Shown: in pieces, positions 10,794 to 21,111 of the stretch
Layout: each line of letters opens with the position of its first letter
Numbering within the stretch: position 1 is the stretch's first letter
From: Priapulus caudatus
Taxonomy: Eukaryota; Priapulida; Priapulimorpha; Priapulimorphida; Priapulidae
Assembly: GCF_000485595.1 (NCBI RefSeq)
Contig: NW_014577656.1
Span: forward strand, 78,349 to 105,880
Reading direction: 5' to 3'
DNA length: 27,532 nt
Translations under genes and position numbers: made by a program
Notes under the pieces: generated by a model
What the model was told of the DNA's origin: nothing
Seen by the model: only the letters and a program-made list of their open reading frames with translations
Databases searched by the model: none

Positions 10794-11288
10794 GGTGATA
10801 CCCATGATTCACCACGGTAGCGATGAGTGTTATCTGTAGGGTGCACGACTGGTCAGGAGTTTCTATTTGGATGATAGTATCTTATGAATTTTTAACTTTG
10901 TTTAAGCTTTTTAAACTTTTTGTTTTAGCCGAGAACCACGTCCCAGACGTGTGATTAGGTAAAAGAATATTGGTTGAAGTGTTCAGTTTACTATCGGGTA
11001 GTAGGGAGTTGACGGGAATGTGATTTCTAGGGGCCTTCAATGCGTGAGTGAGTGAAGTGTACGAGGGTAGGTAAATTTCGGTCGAACTGGGAGAACACTT
11101 TGGAATAGGTATTGAATTAGACAAGGTCGTGTAGGACGGGGGTGATAACGGAGGAGAGGAGGGGGAGTAGGGAGGAGCTATGTGGGGTCGCTGGTCATGC
11201 GTGTGTCTGCCTGCGCGGCTGCGGCCCCCCCGCGTCGCCGCGGGTGGCTGTGGGCGCGTGCGCGTCCCCTCGTCTGCTGTGGATCGTC

Positions 11289-11303
11289 TGCCACCAGGCG
11301 GCT
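11289..11303 (+). promoter_or_regulatory. CTCF-like core motif
   Basis: CTGCCACCAGGCGGC contains CCACCAGGCGGC. This fits the generalised CTCF core CCASNAGGNGGC, though it has C where the strict core allows G or T. It lies on the strand opposite to the pair at 797-837. This is motif evidence only. Confidence 0.3.
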
Positions 11304-11610
11304 ACGCTTGCACTCGAGAATATCCTGTCAAACTGTAACAACTATTAATGAGTAGCGTATCGTGACAGATGCCTGTTATCATAACTCTTGCCTGTGACTG
11401 TATACAGTTATCAACTTTCAGATTACTTGTATTGGGCTCTTGCTCTATGGGTAACGATTTCAGCCTGACGCAGGCAACAATACCACAAAAATGGGCGCGA
11501 CATTGTCACATTACGAGTCATCATGATGTTGATAACGGGCCGGGTTACTTAAGCAGAAACGCAAGAGTTTGTGAAACAACTATGTTCAAATGTTGCCTTC
11601 TTGCTTTTCC

Positions 11611-11624
11611 GTTGCCATGGCAAC
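11611..11624. promoter_or_regulatory. Perfect palindromic RFX X-box motif
   Basis: GTTGCCATGGCAAC is a perfect 14 bp palindrome. It equals the symmetrical RFX-factor consensus, with half sites GTTGCC and GGCAAC spaced by AT. RFX proteins are conserved in animals and often act on ciliary genes. The position is intronic to RIC8, 600 bp upstream of the exon at 12,212. Binding is inferred. Confidence 0.45.
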
Positions 11625-11892
11625 AATTTTTTTAAATTCTTTTTCGGGCTGCCGCAGAGTTTTACGATGTGTGTCAATTAAACGGTGGACTTTGCATTTG
11701 TGTCAGAGATTCGCGTCTGGTTTCTAATGCGGACGCAGCGTTAGATGTTTGTGAACATGCCAGACATGCAAATGGGAACGCTACAAGCATAATGCACTTG
11801 GCCGATGTTTGCACACGTCCCCGATACTCACGTGATTATAATCAGATAAACGAATTCGTGACCGTTGAAGAGATGACAGAGTAGTTAGTACC

Positions 11893-12100
11893 TTCTCTCT
11901 CTCCCTCTCTCTTCCTCTCTTTATCTTTCTCTCCATCGCTCTCTCTCTTTCTCTTTCTCTCTCTCTTCGTCGCTTTATCTTTCTCCCTTTCCTGCTCCCC
12001 ATCCCTCGCGCTCCCTTTTTTTCTCTCTTCTCTCTCTGTCTCTTCTACCCCACATTCTCTCCCTCTCCCTCACTCTCTCGCCCCTTCTGTCTCTATCTCA
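11893..12100. repeat. CT-rich dinucleotide array, intronic
   Basis: Irregular CTCTCT/TTTCTC tracts run to within about 110 bp of the RIC8 exon at 12,212. The + strand is almost purely pyrimidine, a mirror-like composition that can form intramolecular triplex DNA. Open frames on the complementary strand rich in Arg and Glu are artefacts of GAGAGA. Confidence 0.85.
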
Positions 12101-12211
12101 CTATCCCCTACAATTATAGCTACATGGCATAGGCTGTGTGGTCTTACAGTACACTGTATGGTACGTGTAGCACACCTTCTGATCACATCTCTCTCTTTCA
12201 TCTGTCTGTAG

Positions 12212-12341
12212 TGATGAGACTGGTCAAATACACGGGGTACGGCAATGCTGCGGGCCTGCTGGCCAGCCGTGGACTCATGCACGGCGGACAGGGCAACATG
12301 GGAAAGTACTCGAGCGAGTCCGAGGAGTCCGACACGGAAGA
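12212..12341 (+). CDS. RIC8: RIC8 (synembryn) exon, Gα-interacting C-terminal region
   Basis: The acceptor CTGTCTGTAG precedes 12,212 and the donor GA|GTAAGT follows 12,341. Two leading bases complete a codon from an unseen upstream exon. The peptide then reads [31 protein letters not shown] and [11 protein letters not shown]. The [12 protein letters not shown] block is a hallmark of RIC8 and is nearly identical to vertebrate RIC8A. The acidic Ser/Thr run that follows sits where vertebrate RIC8A carries its casein kinase 2 sites, which are known to boost activity; S-E-S-E-E-S-D-T-E here keeps CK2-type targets. The exon ends with two bases of a Glu codon that the next exon completes. A CT array upstream extends the acceptor's pyrimidine context. 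Confidence 0.95.
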
Positions 12342-12460
12342 GTAAGTGTGGAATGCAGCCAGAATGTAGAGCCACGGGGGAGGGAGAGGGGTAGGGCTCA
12401 CGCCGGAAACGAGCCGGAATTAGGACGAAGGAATGGCCGGATTGGCAGAAAGTTGTTCTT

Positions 12461-12614
12461 TTCTTCTCTCTCTCTCCATCTCTTGCTTGCTCTCTCTCAC
12501 TCTCGCTCTTTTTCTCTGTCTCTCTCTCTCCTCTTTCTCTCACTCTCGCTCTCTTTTTCTCTGTCTCTCTCTCGTTCTCTCTCTTTCTCTCTCTTTCTCC
12601 CTCTCACTCTATCT
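12461..12614. repeat. CT-rich dinucleotide array, intronic
   Basis: A second long CTCTCT/TTTCTC tract fills most of the 442 bp intron between the RIC8 exons at 12,212 and 12,784. It resembles the array at 11,893. A tandem pattern CTCTCGCTCTTTTTCTCTGT recurs within it. Confidence 0.85.
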
Positions 12615-12783
12615 CGCTGCCAGTTTGGTTGTTTACAAGTTTGCTGGTGGGTGATAAATCTCGCTTCTCTTTGCGTTCATTAAAACAACAAGGCGCTTTC
12701 TCACCTCGTTATATATAGATGCTGCGCGAGCGAGCGCTGGCACACTTGTTAATTAGTAACCCTCGGCTCGTCGCTCTCGTTAG

Positions 12784-12924
12784 GTACAGCAAAGCCAAAG
12801 ATCAGATCAATATAGTGACGGGGCAGATGGAGCCACCTCACACGGACCCGCTGGTGGGCATGACCGAGGAGCAGAAGGAGTACGAAGCAATGCGATTGGT
12901 CGAGCAGCTCGACAAGTTGACACG
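12784..12924 (+). CDS. RIC8: RIC8 (synembryn) penultimate coding exon
   Basis: The acceptor CTCTCGTTAG ends at 12,783. The first base G completes the Glu codon begun in the previous exon, so the junction is in phase. The peptide is E-YSKAKDQINIVTGQMEPP, HTDPLVGMTEEQKEYEAMRL and VEQLDKLT. It matches the vertebrate RIC8A block with INPVTG and then GMTEEQKEHEAMKLV, which lies in the C-terminal region that contacts G-alpha. The donor is CG|GTAACC, and the split Arg codon is completed by the next exon. An in-frame ATG at 12,719 upstream of the acceptor is intronic and should not be taken as a start. Confidence 0.95.
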
Positions 12925-12972
12925 GTAACCTTAGCGATGCCCCGCGGCTTCTCTGGTCCATCTGTTGACATG

Positions 12973-12986
12973 GTAGCCATGGTAAC
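12973..12986. promoter_or_regulatory. RFX X-box-like palindromic motif
   Basis: GTAGCCATGGTAAC fits the RFX pattern GTNRCC-NN-RGYAAC with half sites GTAGCC and GGTAAC. It lies in the last RIC8 intron, 1.36 kb from the perfect X-box at 11,611. It is part of a slightly larger dyad, GGTAGCCATGGTAACCATGG. Function is inferred. Confidence 0.4.
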
Positions 12987-13216
12987 CATGGCACTAATCT
13001 AGGAAATGTCCTCCTGGTGGATTAAAAAATCTAGATAAACAAGTCTTTTTTATAAAACGAAAATCTTTTTTTACCAGATCACGCATAAATTTGTGGGAAA
13101 CTGTTGCTTTACTAAGAGAACTAAGAGATCTGACATCGACCAGCCTTTGCATACGTAGGTTAGACGTGACCTTTTTCCCCATGCAAATGTGTTTTCACCA
13201 TTTTGTCTTCACTCAG

Positions 13217-13346
13217 GGACGGGATCGTGCAGCCAATGAGAGTCGGCGAGGATGGGCGACCAATGGCAGTCGAGCACATACTTCAGCTGCAAGAGGGCGC
13301 CGGGCGTGCGTCGCCGCCGCCGGGCGATGACGATGACGACAACTAA
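13217..13346 (+). CDS. RIC8: RIC8 (synembryn) last coding exon with stop codon
   Basis: The acceptor TTCACTCAG ends at 13,216. The first base G completes the split Arg codon of the previous exon. The peptide continues DGIVQPMRVGEDGRPMAVEH, ILQLQEGAGRASPPPG and DDDDDN, then TAA (13,344-13,346). The IVQPM motif matches VIQPM in vertebrate RIC8A. The tail aligns with the LTSLQDAM region and ends acidic as in other RIC8 proteins. Together with the two preceding exons this gives 132 C-terminal residues in one uninterrupted frame. No AATAAA is visible in the first 450 bp after the stop, so the transcript end is unknown. Confidence 0.93.
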
Positions 13347-13820
13347 TATGACGGACGAGCGAAATATCCGCGGGAAATTTTATTGTGATTCTTTCCCCCC
13401 ACCGGTGCGTGCGCGGCACGTGGGCAGCGGCTGAGCGCAGAGAGAAACAACAAGAGGTCAGCACTTTGCGATGATCGATGTGCTCACGCGCGTTTTTGTG
13501 ACTTTTTCGCGAATCGAAACCTGGCCTTGCGAGAATGAACGGACGGCACGGCGTTTACGCGCGAGCTTATTGTGTGCCGACAACGCCATCTATCGAGCTA
13601 CGTAAACATTAACGACGCTAAACTGCCGGGACGGCCGAATCCATTGCTTCGCCAGTTTTTTGTCTGGCAGGCAGCATAAGCGCGCGTGGGTCGGGCCTCT
13701 CTGTGCACGTCACCGGGACACCAACGACGCTGATCGGTCGAATCACTGCTATTCTATATTGCCCGTGTCTCGTATCGTGTCTGTATTTGGTTTTGCGCGA
13801 CGCGGTGTTGAACGTACGGC
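13347..13820. other. GC-rich 3' flank of RIC8
   Basis: This segment has many CpG dinucleotides and is probably the RIC8 3' UTR followed by flank. No polyadenylation signal, RNA gene or second gene is recognised. It ends abruptly at the start of the C/A-rich satellite. Confidence 0.45.
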
Positions 13821-16800
13821 ACCCACCCAAATTCACCCACCCATCCACCCACTCACCATCCCTCCCACCAACCCACTCACCATCAACCCTCCCATCCACC
13901 CACTCACCATCAACCCTCCCCCCACCATCAACCACACATCCACCCACCCACCATCAACCCTCCCACCCACCCACTCACCATCAACCCTCCCCCCACCATC
14001 AACCCTCCCATCCACCCACTCACCATCAACCCTCCCATCCACCCACTCACCATCCCTCCCACCAACCCACTCACCATCCCTCCCACCAACCCTCCCCATC
14101 CTCCCACCAACCACTCCACCATCCTGGCTCTCACCATCCCACTCACCATCCTCCCACCAACCCACTCACACCACCACACCACTCACCATTTCAACACCAC
14201 CCAACCCCGCAACTCACACCATCCCTCCCAACAACCACCCTACACCATCCTTCCCACCAACCCACCACACATCTTCCCAACCAAAACCCCATCACTATCC
14301 AATCACCCAGCCAATCCCTAACTCACACCATTCCCTCCCACCAAGCCCAATCACCATCCCTCCACCAACCACTCACCATCCTTCCCCACCATCCTCCCAA
14401 TCCATACCCAACCCACCAACCCACCTCACCAACCCACTCACCATCCCTCCACCACCACTTCACCAGCCACTCAACCCACTCACCATCACCACCCACCAAA
14501 CCACTCCAACCACCACCAACCCACTCACCATCCCTCCCACCAACCCACTCACCATCCCTCCCACCAACCCACTCACCATCCCTCCCACCAACCCACTCAC
14601 CATCCCTCCCACCACTCACCATTCAGAACCACCACCAACCCACACCAACCCACTCACCATCACCACCACCAACCCACCCCACCAACCCACTCACCACGCA
14701 TCCTCCCACCCCCCCCAACCCCCACCCACTACAACCCACCAACCACTCACCATCAACCACTACAACCACCCACCAACCCCATCACCACCATTCCCTTCCC
14801 ACCTAACCACTCACCATCCCTCCACCCAACCGCCAACCCACCAACCCACTTCACCATCCCTCCCCCATCCAAATCCCACCAACACCCACCAACCCACTCA
14901 CTCACATTCCTCCACCAACCCACTCACTCATCCCACCTCACCAACACCACTTCACGCATCCCTCACCCAACCACCACTCACCCAATCATACCAGCACACC
15001 ATCCCTCCCACCCCATCCTCCACCAACCCACCACACCATCCTTCCCACCACACCCACCCACTTCACACCCACAACCATCATCATCAACCACAACACCAAC
15101 ACCCACCAACCCACTCCCACCATGCAACCACCCACCATCTCACCACCAACCCACTCACCATCAACCACCCACCCACCAACCAACTCACCATTCAACCCAC
15201 CCACCAACCACCACCACCTCAAACCACCCACTCACACCCACCAACCACTCACCATTCAACCACCCACCACCACCACTCACCCACAAACCCACCACTCACC
15301 CCACCACCCTACATCCCACTCCACCAATCCTCAACCACCCCACCCACCACCCCACCCACCAACCACTCACATCAACCACCACCAACCACCACCAATCCCA
15401 CCATCCATCAACACCACCACCAACCCACTCACCATCAACCACCCACCAACCCACTACACCAAACCCACCCACTCACACCACCAACCACTCACACCAACGC
15501 CACCCCACCCCCCAAACTCCCCCCCAACCACCCACTACCCACCCACCACGACCACTCACTATCAACCACCCACCATCCACTCAACCACCATCCCTCCCAC
15601 CAACCCACTCACCATCCCTCCCACCAACCCACTCACCATCCCTCCCACCAACCCCACCCCACCACCAACCATTCCCACCAACCACCCACTCACCACCCAC
15701 CAATCCACTCACCATCTAACCACCCACCATACCCACTCACCGATCCCTCTCCACCAACCCATCTCGCCCATCATCCCTATCCCACAACCAGCCCACCACC
15801 ATCCCTCCCACAATCCCACTCATCCATCAAACACCACCAACCTCCACCAACGCCACTCACCATCAACCCACCCACCAATCCACTCACCAACCACCAGCCC
15901 ACCCTACCACCATCCCTCCCACCAAACCACTCACCATCAACCACCCACTCCAACCCTCCCACAACCCACTCACATCAACCCACCGCCCCCCCCACACCAA
16001 CCCTACCACTCACCACCCACAACCCACTTCACCTATCAACCACCCACCAACTCCACTCACCATCCCTTCCCACCACCACCCACGCACCATCCTTCCCACC
16101 AACCCACCCTCTACCACCCACCAACCCACGTCACCATCAACCACCCACCAACCACTCCACCATCCTCCCACCAACTCATCCCACACTCCTTCCCACCAAC
16201 CCACCACTCACCACACCAACCTCACTCACCATCCCTTCCAACAACCCACCACCACCATCTTTCCCACCATCAACCCACCCTCACTCACCACCACACCACT
16301 TCACCATTCAACCACCACCAACCCACCACCACCATCTTCCCACCAACCCACCCACTCACCACCACCGAACCACTCACCATTCAAACCCACCCACATCCCT
16401 CCCAACCTCCCTCCCACCAACCACCACCCACCATCTCTTCCCACGCGCAAACCCATCCCACTCGACCATCCGACCAACCCTACTCACATAACACCCTACC
16501 AACCACTCACCATCCCTCCACAACCCACTCACCATCATTCCCTCCCACCAAACCCGGCCCACCACTTATCCTCCACCAACCCACCCACTCACCATCAACC
16601 ACCCACAATCCACTCTACCTATCAACACACATCCACCCACTCACCACCATGCCTCCCACCAAACCCACTCTCACTCACCATCAACACCCACCAACCCACC
16701 TCACTCATTCAACCACACATTTCCATCCCACTCACCACCATCCCTTCCCCATACCCACCCACTCACCATCATACACCACAACCCACTCACATCAACCACC

Positions 16801-17066
16801 CATTCCATCCCACTCACCACCATCGCCTCCTCACCAATCCACCCACTCACCACAACCACCAACGCAATCCCACTCACAATCAACCTACACATTCACCCAC
16901 TTCACCATCAACCTCCCACCTCACCCAGCTCACCATTCAATCACCCACTCATCCCTCCACCTGCAACCCACTCTACCATCCCTCCACCTAACCACTTCAC
17001 TCACCATCCCTCCCACCAACCCACTCACCATCCCTCCCACCAACCCACCCACTCACCATCAACCCG
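13821..17066. repeat. 3.25 kb C/A/T satellite, 24 bp unit, strand nearly free of G
   Basis: The + strand consists almost wholly of C, A and T. The best-kept unit is 24 bp, ACCAACCCACTCACCATCCC plus TCCC. It is regular at 14,517-14,612, 15,590-15,655 and 17,005-17,060. A related unit with ACCCACTCACCATCAACCCT is tandem at 13,860-14,050. Between these blocks the unit is scrambled by small indels. Because the + strand rarely holds the bases needed for TAA, TAG or TGA, frames of 943, 668 and 367 codons stay open in different phases; they are not genes. The G-rich complement has repeated GGG runs and could form quadruplexes. Confidence 0.95.
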
Positions 17067-17560
17067 ATTTTGACATAGTTAACACGAGCAGAGCAGAGAG
17101 TCGAGTGAGAGTCGCAGCGGTCAGCTAGCCGATGAGGTAATATAAGCAAGGTACCATAAGCGAGGTGAAGCGCGAAGCCATATCCCGGGGGTGGGGGGGG
17201 GTCGTATCTGTGTCCGCGCGCTCTGGACCGCAGAACTTCTGGGTCGGGAGTAGACGGGTCAACCAAACAGTATTTATGTAGGGCACACCTTTTCCACGCG
17301 CGAGCGCGTTTTTTCGCCGCGCCGTTCGCTCCCGTTCGGATGAGCCGCTCGTCCGGCTGTTTCGAAAAATTTCCTATTCGGCCAACCCCTAACAAGCGCA
17401 GAGTTTATAAGAGTCGATGGCGCAGGGAAGCGCGTTTGCTCAGATGGGCGTACGGCCAGTGTATTCCGGTTAGCAGAGATGTCGAATATTCCGGTGAGGC
17501 TCCGTGTTTTCGCGGAGGAAGAGTGCTTGCTTGCTCATCATGGCGCCGTGTCGAACAGCC
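17067..17560. other. CpG-rich segment with G-run
   Basis: After the satellite the base composition changes sharply to CpG-dense sequence, including GCGCGAGCGCG near 17,298 and a G-run CCCGGGGGTGGGGGGGGG near 17,185. This could be a CpG-island-like promoter or the far 3' flank of RIC8. Overlapping open frames on both strands (17,340-17,720) resemble no known family. No gene is called. Confidence 0.4.
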
Positions 17561-17780
17561 AGTTACAATGAGCGAATTACTTATCTTGATTTTCAGTATA
17601 TCGAGTATTGCGCGGCATATGCACTGCACCCTAGATTCACTGGTTTTATAAACGAATGCAGCAAAGGTCATATTCTTACTCTGTATCATACACATATACA
17701 GACAGAGATGCAAATACACTTACGTATACGCATGCATACCTAGCGTAGTTGAACCTTCTCTCGTAATTGAAACTTTTGCA

Positions 17781-17851
17781 TAGATACGATAATGCAACCT
17801 AACACAAGAGTAGTAACCGTACTCTTCTGTTGGGTTACATTACTGTATATA
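17781..17851. repeat. Small fold-back element (32 bp arms)
   Basis: Left arm 17,781-17,812 and right arm 17,820-17,851 are reverse complements at 26 of 32 positions with a 7 bp loop. The arm reads TAGATACGATAATGCAACCT and onward. It is closely related to the units of the palindrome at 22,511-22,695, so this is a dispersed family. Confidence 0.75.
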
Positions 17852-19500
17852 GGATAGGCCCTGGTACTGGATATCATGTTAGTGATCAGTGGGGGCCACG
17901 CAGAGAAAGTAGGAAAACCTGGCAGGTGTGGTTTTTTATCGTTAGCTGCCTGCGATGCTCCATATCATTTTATCGTTTCCATATCGGGTTTTATTTTTAG
18001 AAATTAATTTTACGGATCGTGTGAATAAACCGCTTTCGCCGTGTGTCATGCATATCACGCACTCGCCCCCAGAGCCGGGGCGTCGGATGGAAGCGAAATG
18101 TAGTGAAATCATCATTTAATTGCAAATAGTTCACTGGGGGGTCATGCTCCGTTTCTGGAACGAACGGTAAAAAACTCGTCTCGCGTTTTCGCTCGCAATT
18201 GAAGTTAGCAATTTTAAATTTGCATTTTCAAATCACATTAACTTAATTTGTTTACGCAGTTGGCAAAACTAATTGGGTAGATGAGCTCATGATGGCAGTG
18301 GTTAAGACTGTAATGCGTGTAGGCGATGTGTTGCGATAGGAAGTGTGATTAGTTGAGCGAGTGAAATTGACGTATTACTCGCATTCATCAGTTTGCTCGC
18401 TCATTAATTGCGGTCCGACAACTATAATCGTGTTTCCTAATGACTGGTGCATCTGAGCAGAGAAGGACAAACTTTCATACACACTGTAGATGCATGTAAA
18501 AAATTTGATTTGACTTCAAAATACGTACTTCCTAATACATGTCGAGTTTCCACCACTGTAGGGGAGTTTTAAATAGGGTAGTATCATCCATTAATAGAGA
18601 CAGTGCCAGGGAACGCAGAACTACTGTTGGGTGTCTTTTGGGAACATTGCGGAGATTTTACAAAGCTCTACAGACCCTGAAAAACTTATGCGATCTGGGT
18701 TCAGGGAAAGTATATAGCATATCTCTCGTGTTGGATATATATTGCTGAAGTGCATTACAAAACGTTAGTTTCTGGATTGCGTGAGTCGAGTATACAAACT
18801 ATATAAAACTGACTGAATAAAACCACATTACCTTGTACATTCTGTCAGCTCTACGCAAATGCGACCAACACGGAGACACAAATGGTGGAATTATGAAACC
18901 AATTATTATGCTCAGATATTGTACAAGCGGAGAAGAGATCGATGGCGTCGCGGTTGCAATTTGTCTTGTATTATTTACAAATAGTAACGTATGAAATAGC
19001 TCTACTTCCTATACCCTTTATTGCACTATATACGGTGCTACGTTAAGTTATAGCAACTAGAGGCATTGTATACAACACGTGCACACGTTCGGATGATTGT
19101 GTTAAAATGTAACTTATTTTTAGGGTTGGCATAAGTATTTAATATTATGACGTTTTATCCCTAAACTTATTCGAAATGTACATTGCGAATTACGTTTTGC
19201 CTGCGATGATGGGGGTGGGGGAGTAACTCGATGTGCTTCGACTGAATCAGAACTGAAGCGATACTTACTTGTACGATTTATTTCGTGAATAACGCCAGTG
19301 TAATACGACGTGCGGGTACCCTCGCTCGATCGTTACGCTTTGTCTGTTGTATTATTAACATCTATGATAACATCTATGATAACACATTAATGATTCTACT
19401 CTCTGTCAGGCTTGTCTTGTAGACTTCGATACGGTATTGGCCCCGTTATAGTAGTAATAGTATATAGTGATATAACAGTCGTTACATGAAGATTATCGAA
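17852..19500. other. AT-rich intergenic stretch, no gene seen
   Basis: Nothing beyond short incidental open frames. A small direct repeat CATCTATGATAACA occurs twice at about 19,359-19,386. An AATAAA at about 18,022 has no gene that it clearly serves. Confidence 0.5.
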
Positions 19501-19528
19501 ATATATATCTATGAATGTGTATCTATAT

Positions 19529-19669
19529 CTATATATATATATATATATAAATAATTAGTAAATATGTGCACATTCTTGTATAAACTTGTCCAACTTTTGT
19601 AAAAATGTATTTAACAGAGCCGCAGGTAAATTATCTGTAGGTGTATAAAGATTATGTCACAGAGCAGGA

Positions 19670-19700
<31 letters not shown>

Positions 19701-19826
19701 GGTGCTGGTGCTGCTGCTGCAATCCACACTGCTATCAATTAGACACATCCAGGCGCCTGCATGCATGCACACGCGTTCTACGGGAAGGTGCCCCCCAACA
19801 TGCACGCACACACGCACGCACGCACG
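19529..19826. repeat. Microsatellite cluster: TA, CTG and ACGC runs
   Basis: A TA run lies at about 19,529-19,549. A CTG/TGC run of about nine units followed by interrupted GGTGCTGGTG and four more lies at 19,672-19,720. An ACGCACAC/CACG run lies at about 19,803-19,826. The poly-Ala and poly-Leu frames read from the CTG run are low-complexity artefacts. Confidence 0.85.
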
Positions 19827-20011
19827 CGGATATTGCTATATGTGTTAGCACGTGCGTATAAGCTAGTCATTCCTGTACAGAGAACTCTTCCGCACACCAA
19901 ACACGTTTATAGCAACAGTTTCCGTGCAATCGAATGAACGAATCTCAGCCGTGTCGTCTTCACCCTGACGTTGAATTGTGATCGCGTGAGAACAAAGTCT
20001 GCTGGGAGAGC

Positions 20012-20403
20012 CTACGTGATGTACATGTAATGGTCAGTCTGCCTCCAGGGGGAAAAATTCCCATTCGGTTGAAGGTGCGAAGATATGTGCAGGATAGCCC
20101 CCCTAACGTGTCCTCGCAGACCGAAGGACAGGCAGTGCCGCCCTGGTGGCGGTAGTCGAGTCAGCAGGTCTGAGCACGAGTCGAAATTGGCATGAACGGA
20201 TGTTGCCTCAAATTCCTTCATGTTCATCCGTGCACACTGTTTCCCCTTCAGCGATGCAGAATGTGCTGGAAACACGGGGTATGCACAGGTTGCCTGCTCT
20301 TCCCCGTGCCGGGCTAGGCTAGTTCCATGTGAAAACCAAATGCTGGAATTCATTCACTACTGTACCACCCCTCACCACTGCATGTAGACGTTTGGACAAT
20401 AAA
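20012..20403 (+). other. Possible 3' UTR or non-coding exon ending at AATAAA
   Basis: This stretch has balanced composition unlike its AT-rich surroundings and ends with the polyadenylation hexamer AATAAA at 20,398-20,403. A 113-codon frame reads on the opposite strand but resembles nothing known. A transcript end on the + strand is possible, but no coding exon for it was identified. Confidence 0.25.
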
Positions 20404-20672
20404 TATGCTATATACTGTTGTAACGAACCCAACAGCTTATAACATGTTATTTTTTTTACTAGCACTGCTTCCATTTCTCGTCCTCTCACACTGTCCCGTC
20501 AGATATTTTTTTATTTGGGGAATTATCCATCATATACAATACATAGCATACTTTTACAATGAAATTCTGAATTCACAAAATTCGATAACTACCAAGGATA
20601 TGTATATACACAAAAAGCATGACTAGCATATAATGCGTGTTGTTACCATAGAAATATATAGAGATGCTAGAG

Positions 20673-20795
20673 CAAGGGTTCTTAACCTGTGGTTGATAGA
20701 CCACTTGGGGGTTCGTGGATGGGCTTCAGGGGGTCCGTGAACCAGGCACATGCAAAATTGTGTGTTTATGTGCTTATTCTTAAATTAACGGTAGC
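20673..20795 (+). mobile_element. hAT-like DNA transposon end
   Basis: The stretch starts CAAGGGTTCTTAACCTGTGG. Downstream blocks include GTTCGTGGATGGGCTTCAGG, GGGTCCGTGAAC and TGCAAAATTGTGTG. This matches the layout I recall for the ends of hAT-superfamily (Charlie-type) elements, which begin CAGNGGTTCTTAACC. No matching opposite terminus or 8 bp duplication was found, so only one end or a fragment is present. Confidence 0.45.
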
Positions 20796-21111
20796 TTAAA
20801 TTAGCGTATTTAAACTACTGCTAACAAGGTAGGTGTCACTGACACTGGTGCACTATATCGGAATAATCGGATAAACTGCTAACAAGTTCGCTGTCCCTGT
20901 GGATTGCTATTGACATTATTGTGTGTTGCCAAGTTGCCCACGCGCGTATTAGGCGGTACCATTATTTACCGTCAAGAAATCGTCTAAGCAGACGATGCAA
21001 AAGGAAACGTTGATACAGATAGGGTGATAGGTAAATGAAAACGAGCATAACATGCTAAAGTAACTAAAAGTTATCATCTAGCGTCACGTAGCCTCGATAA
21101 ACGTAATGACG

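Larger units (their letters stand above)
10880..11890. other. RIC8 intronic DNA with a GC-rich patch
   Basis: No exon was recognised. The segment 11,142-11,310 is unusually G/C-rich, with long G-rich then C-rich runs, and short open frames here look incidental. Two regulatory motif candidates inside it (CTCF-like at 11,289 and an RFX X-box at 11,611) are listed separately. Confidence 0.5.

Noticed and set aside
12342-12345. TAA directly after the exon at 12,212 as a RIC8 stop
   Set aside because: It is formed by the donor GTAAGT. The next exon restores the conserved Glu and continues the family sequence.
11781-12654. Frames encoding poly-Arg/Glu or poly-Ser/Leu
   Set aside because: They are translations of CT/GA dinucleotide arrays in RIC8 introns.
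12719-12783. In-frame ATG and upstream residues continuous with the RIC8 exon at 12,784
   Set aside because: They precede the acceptor AG at 12,783 and show no RIC8 similarity. The exon joins the previous one in phase at 12,784.
13660-17128. Very long + strand open frames (943, 668 and 367 codons) rich in Pro, Thr, Ser and His
   Set aside because: They lie in different phases of one C/A/T satellite whose strand rarely allows stop codons. The peptides are simple repeats and do not support a gene.
19654-19861. Poly-Ala/poly-Leu proteins from the CTG run
   Set aside because: The frames are open in several phases only because of the trinucleotide repeat. There are no splice or family signals.
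20136-20153. Further CTCF-like motif, CCGCCCTGGTGGCGG
   Set aside because: The core departs from the consensus after AGGG (CGG instead of GGC), so it is too weak to list as a site.
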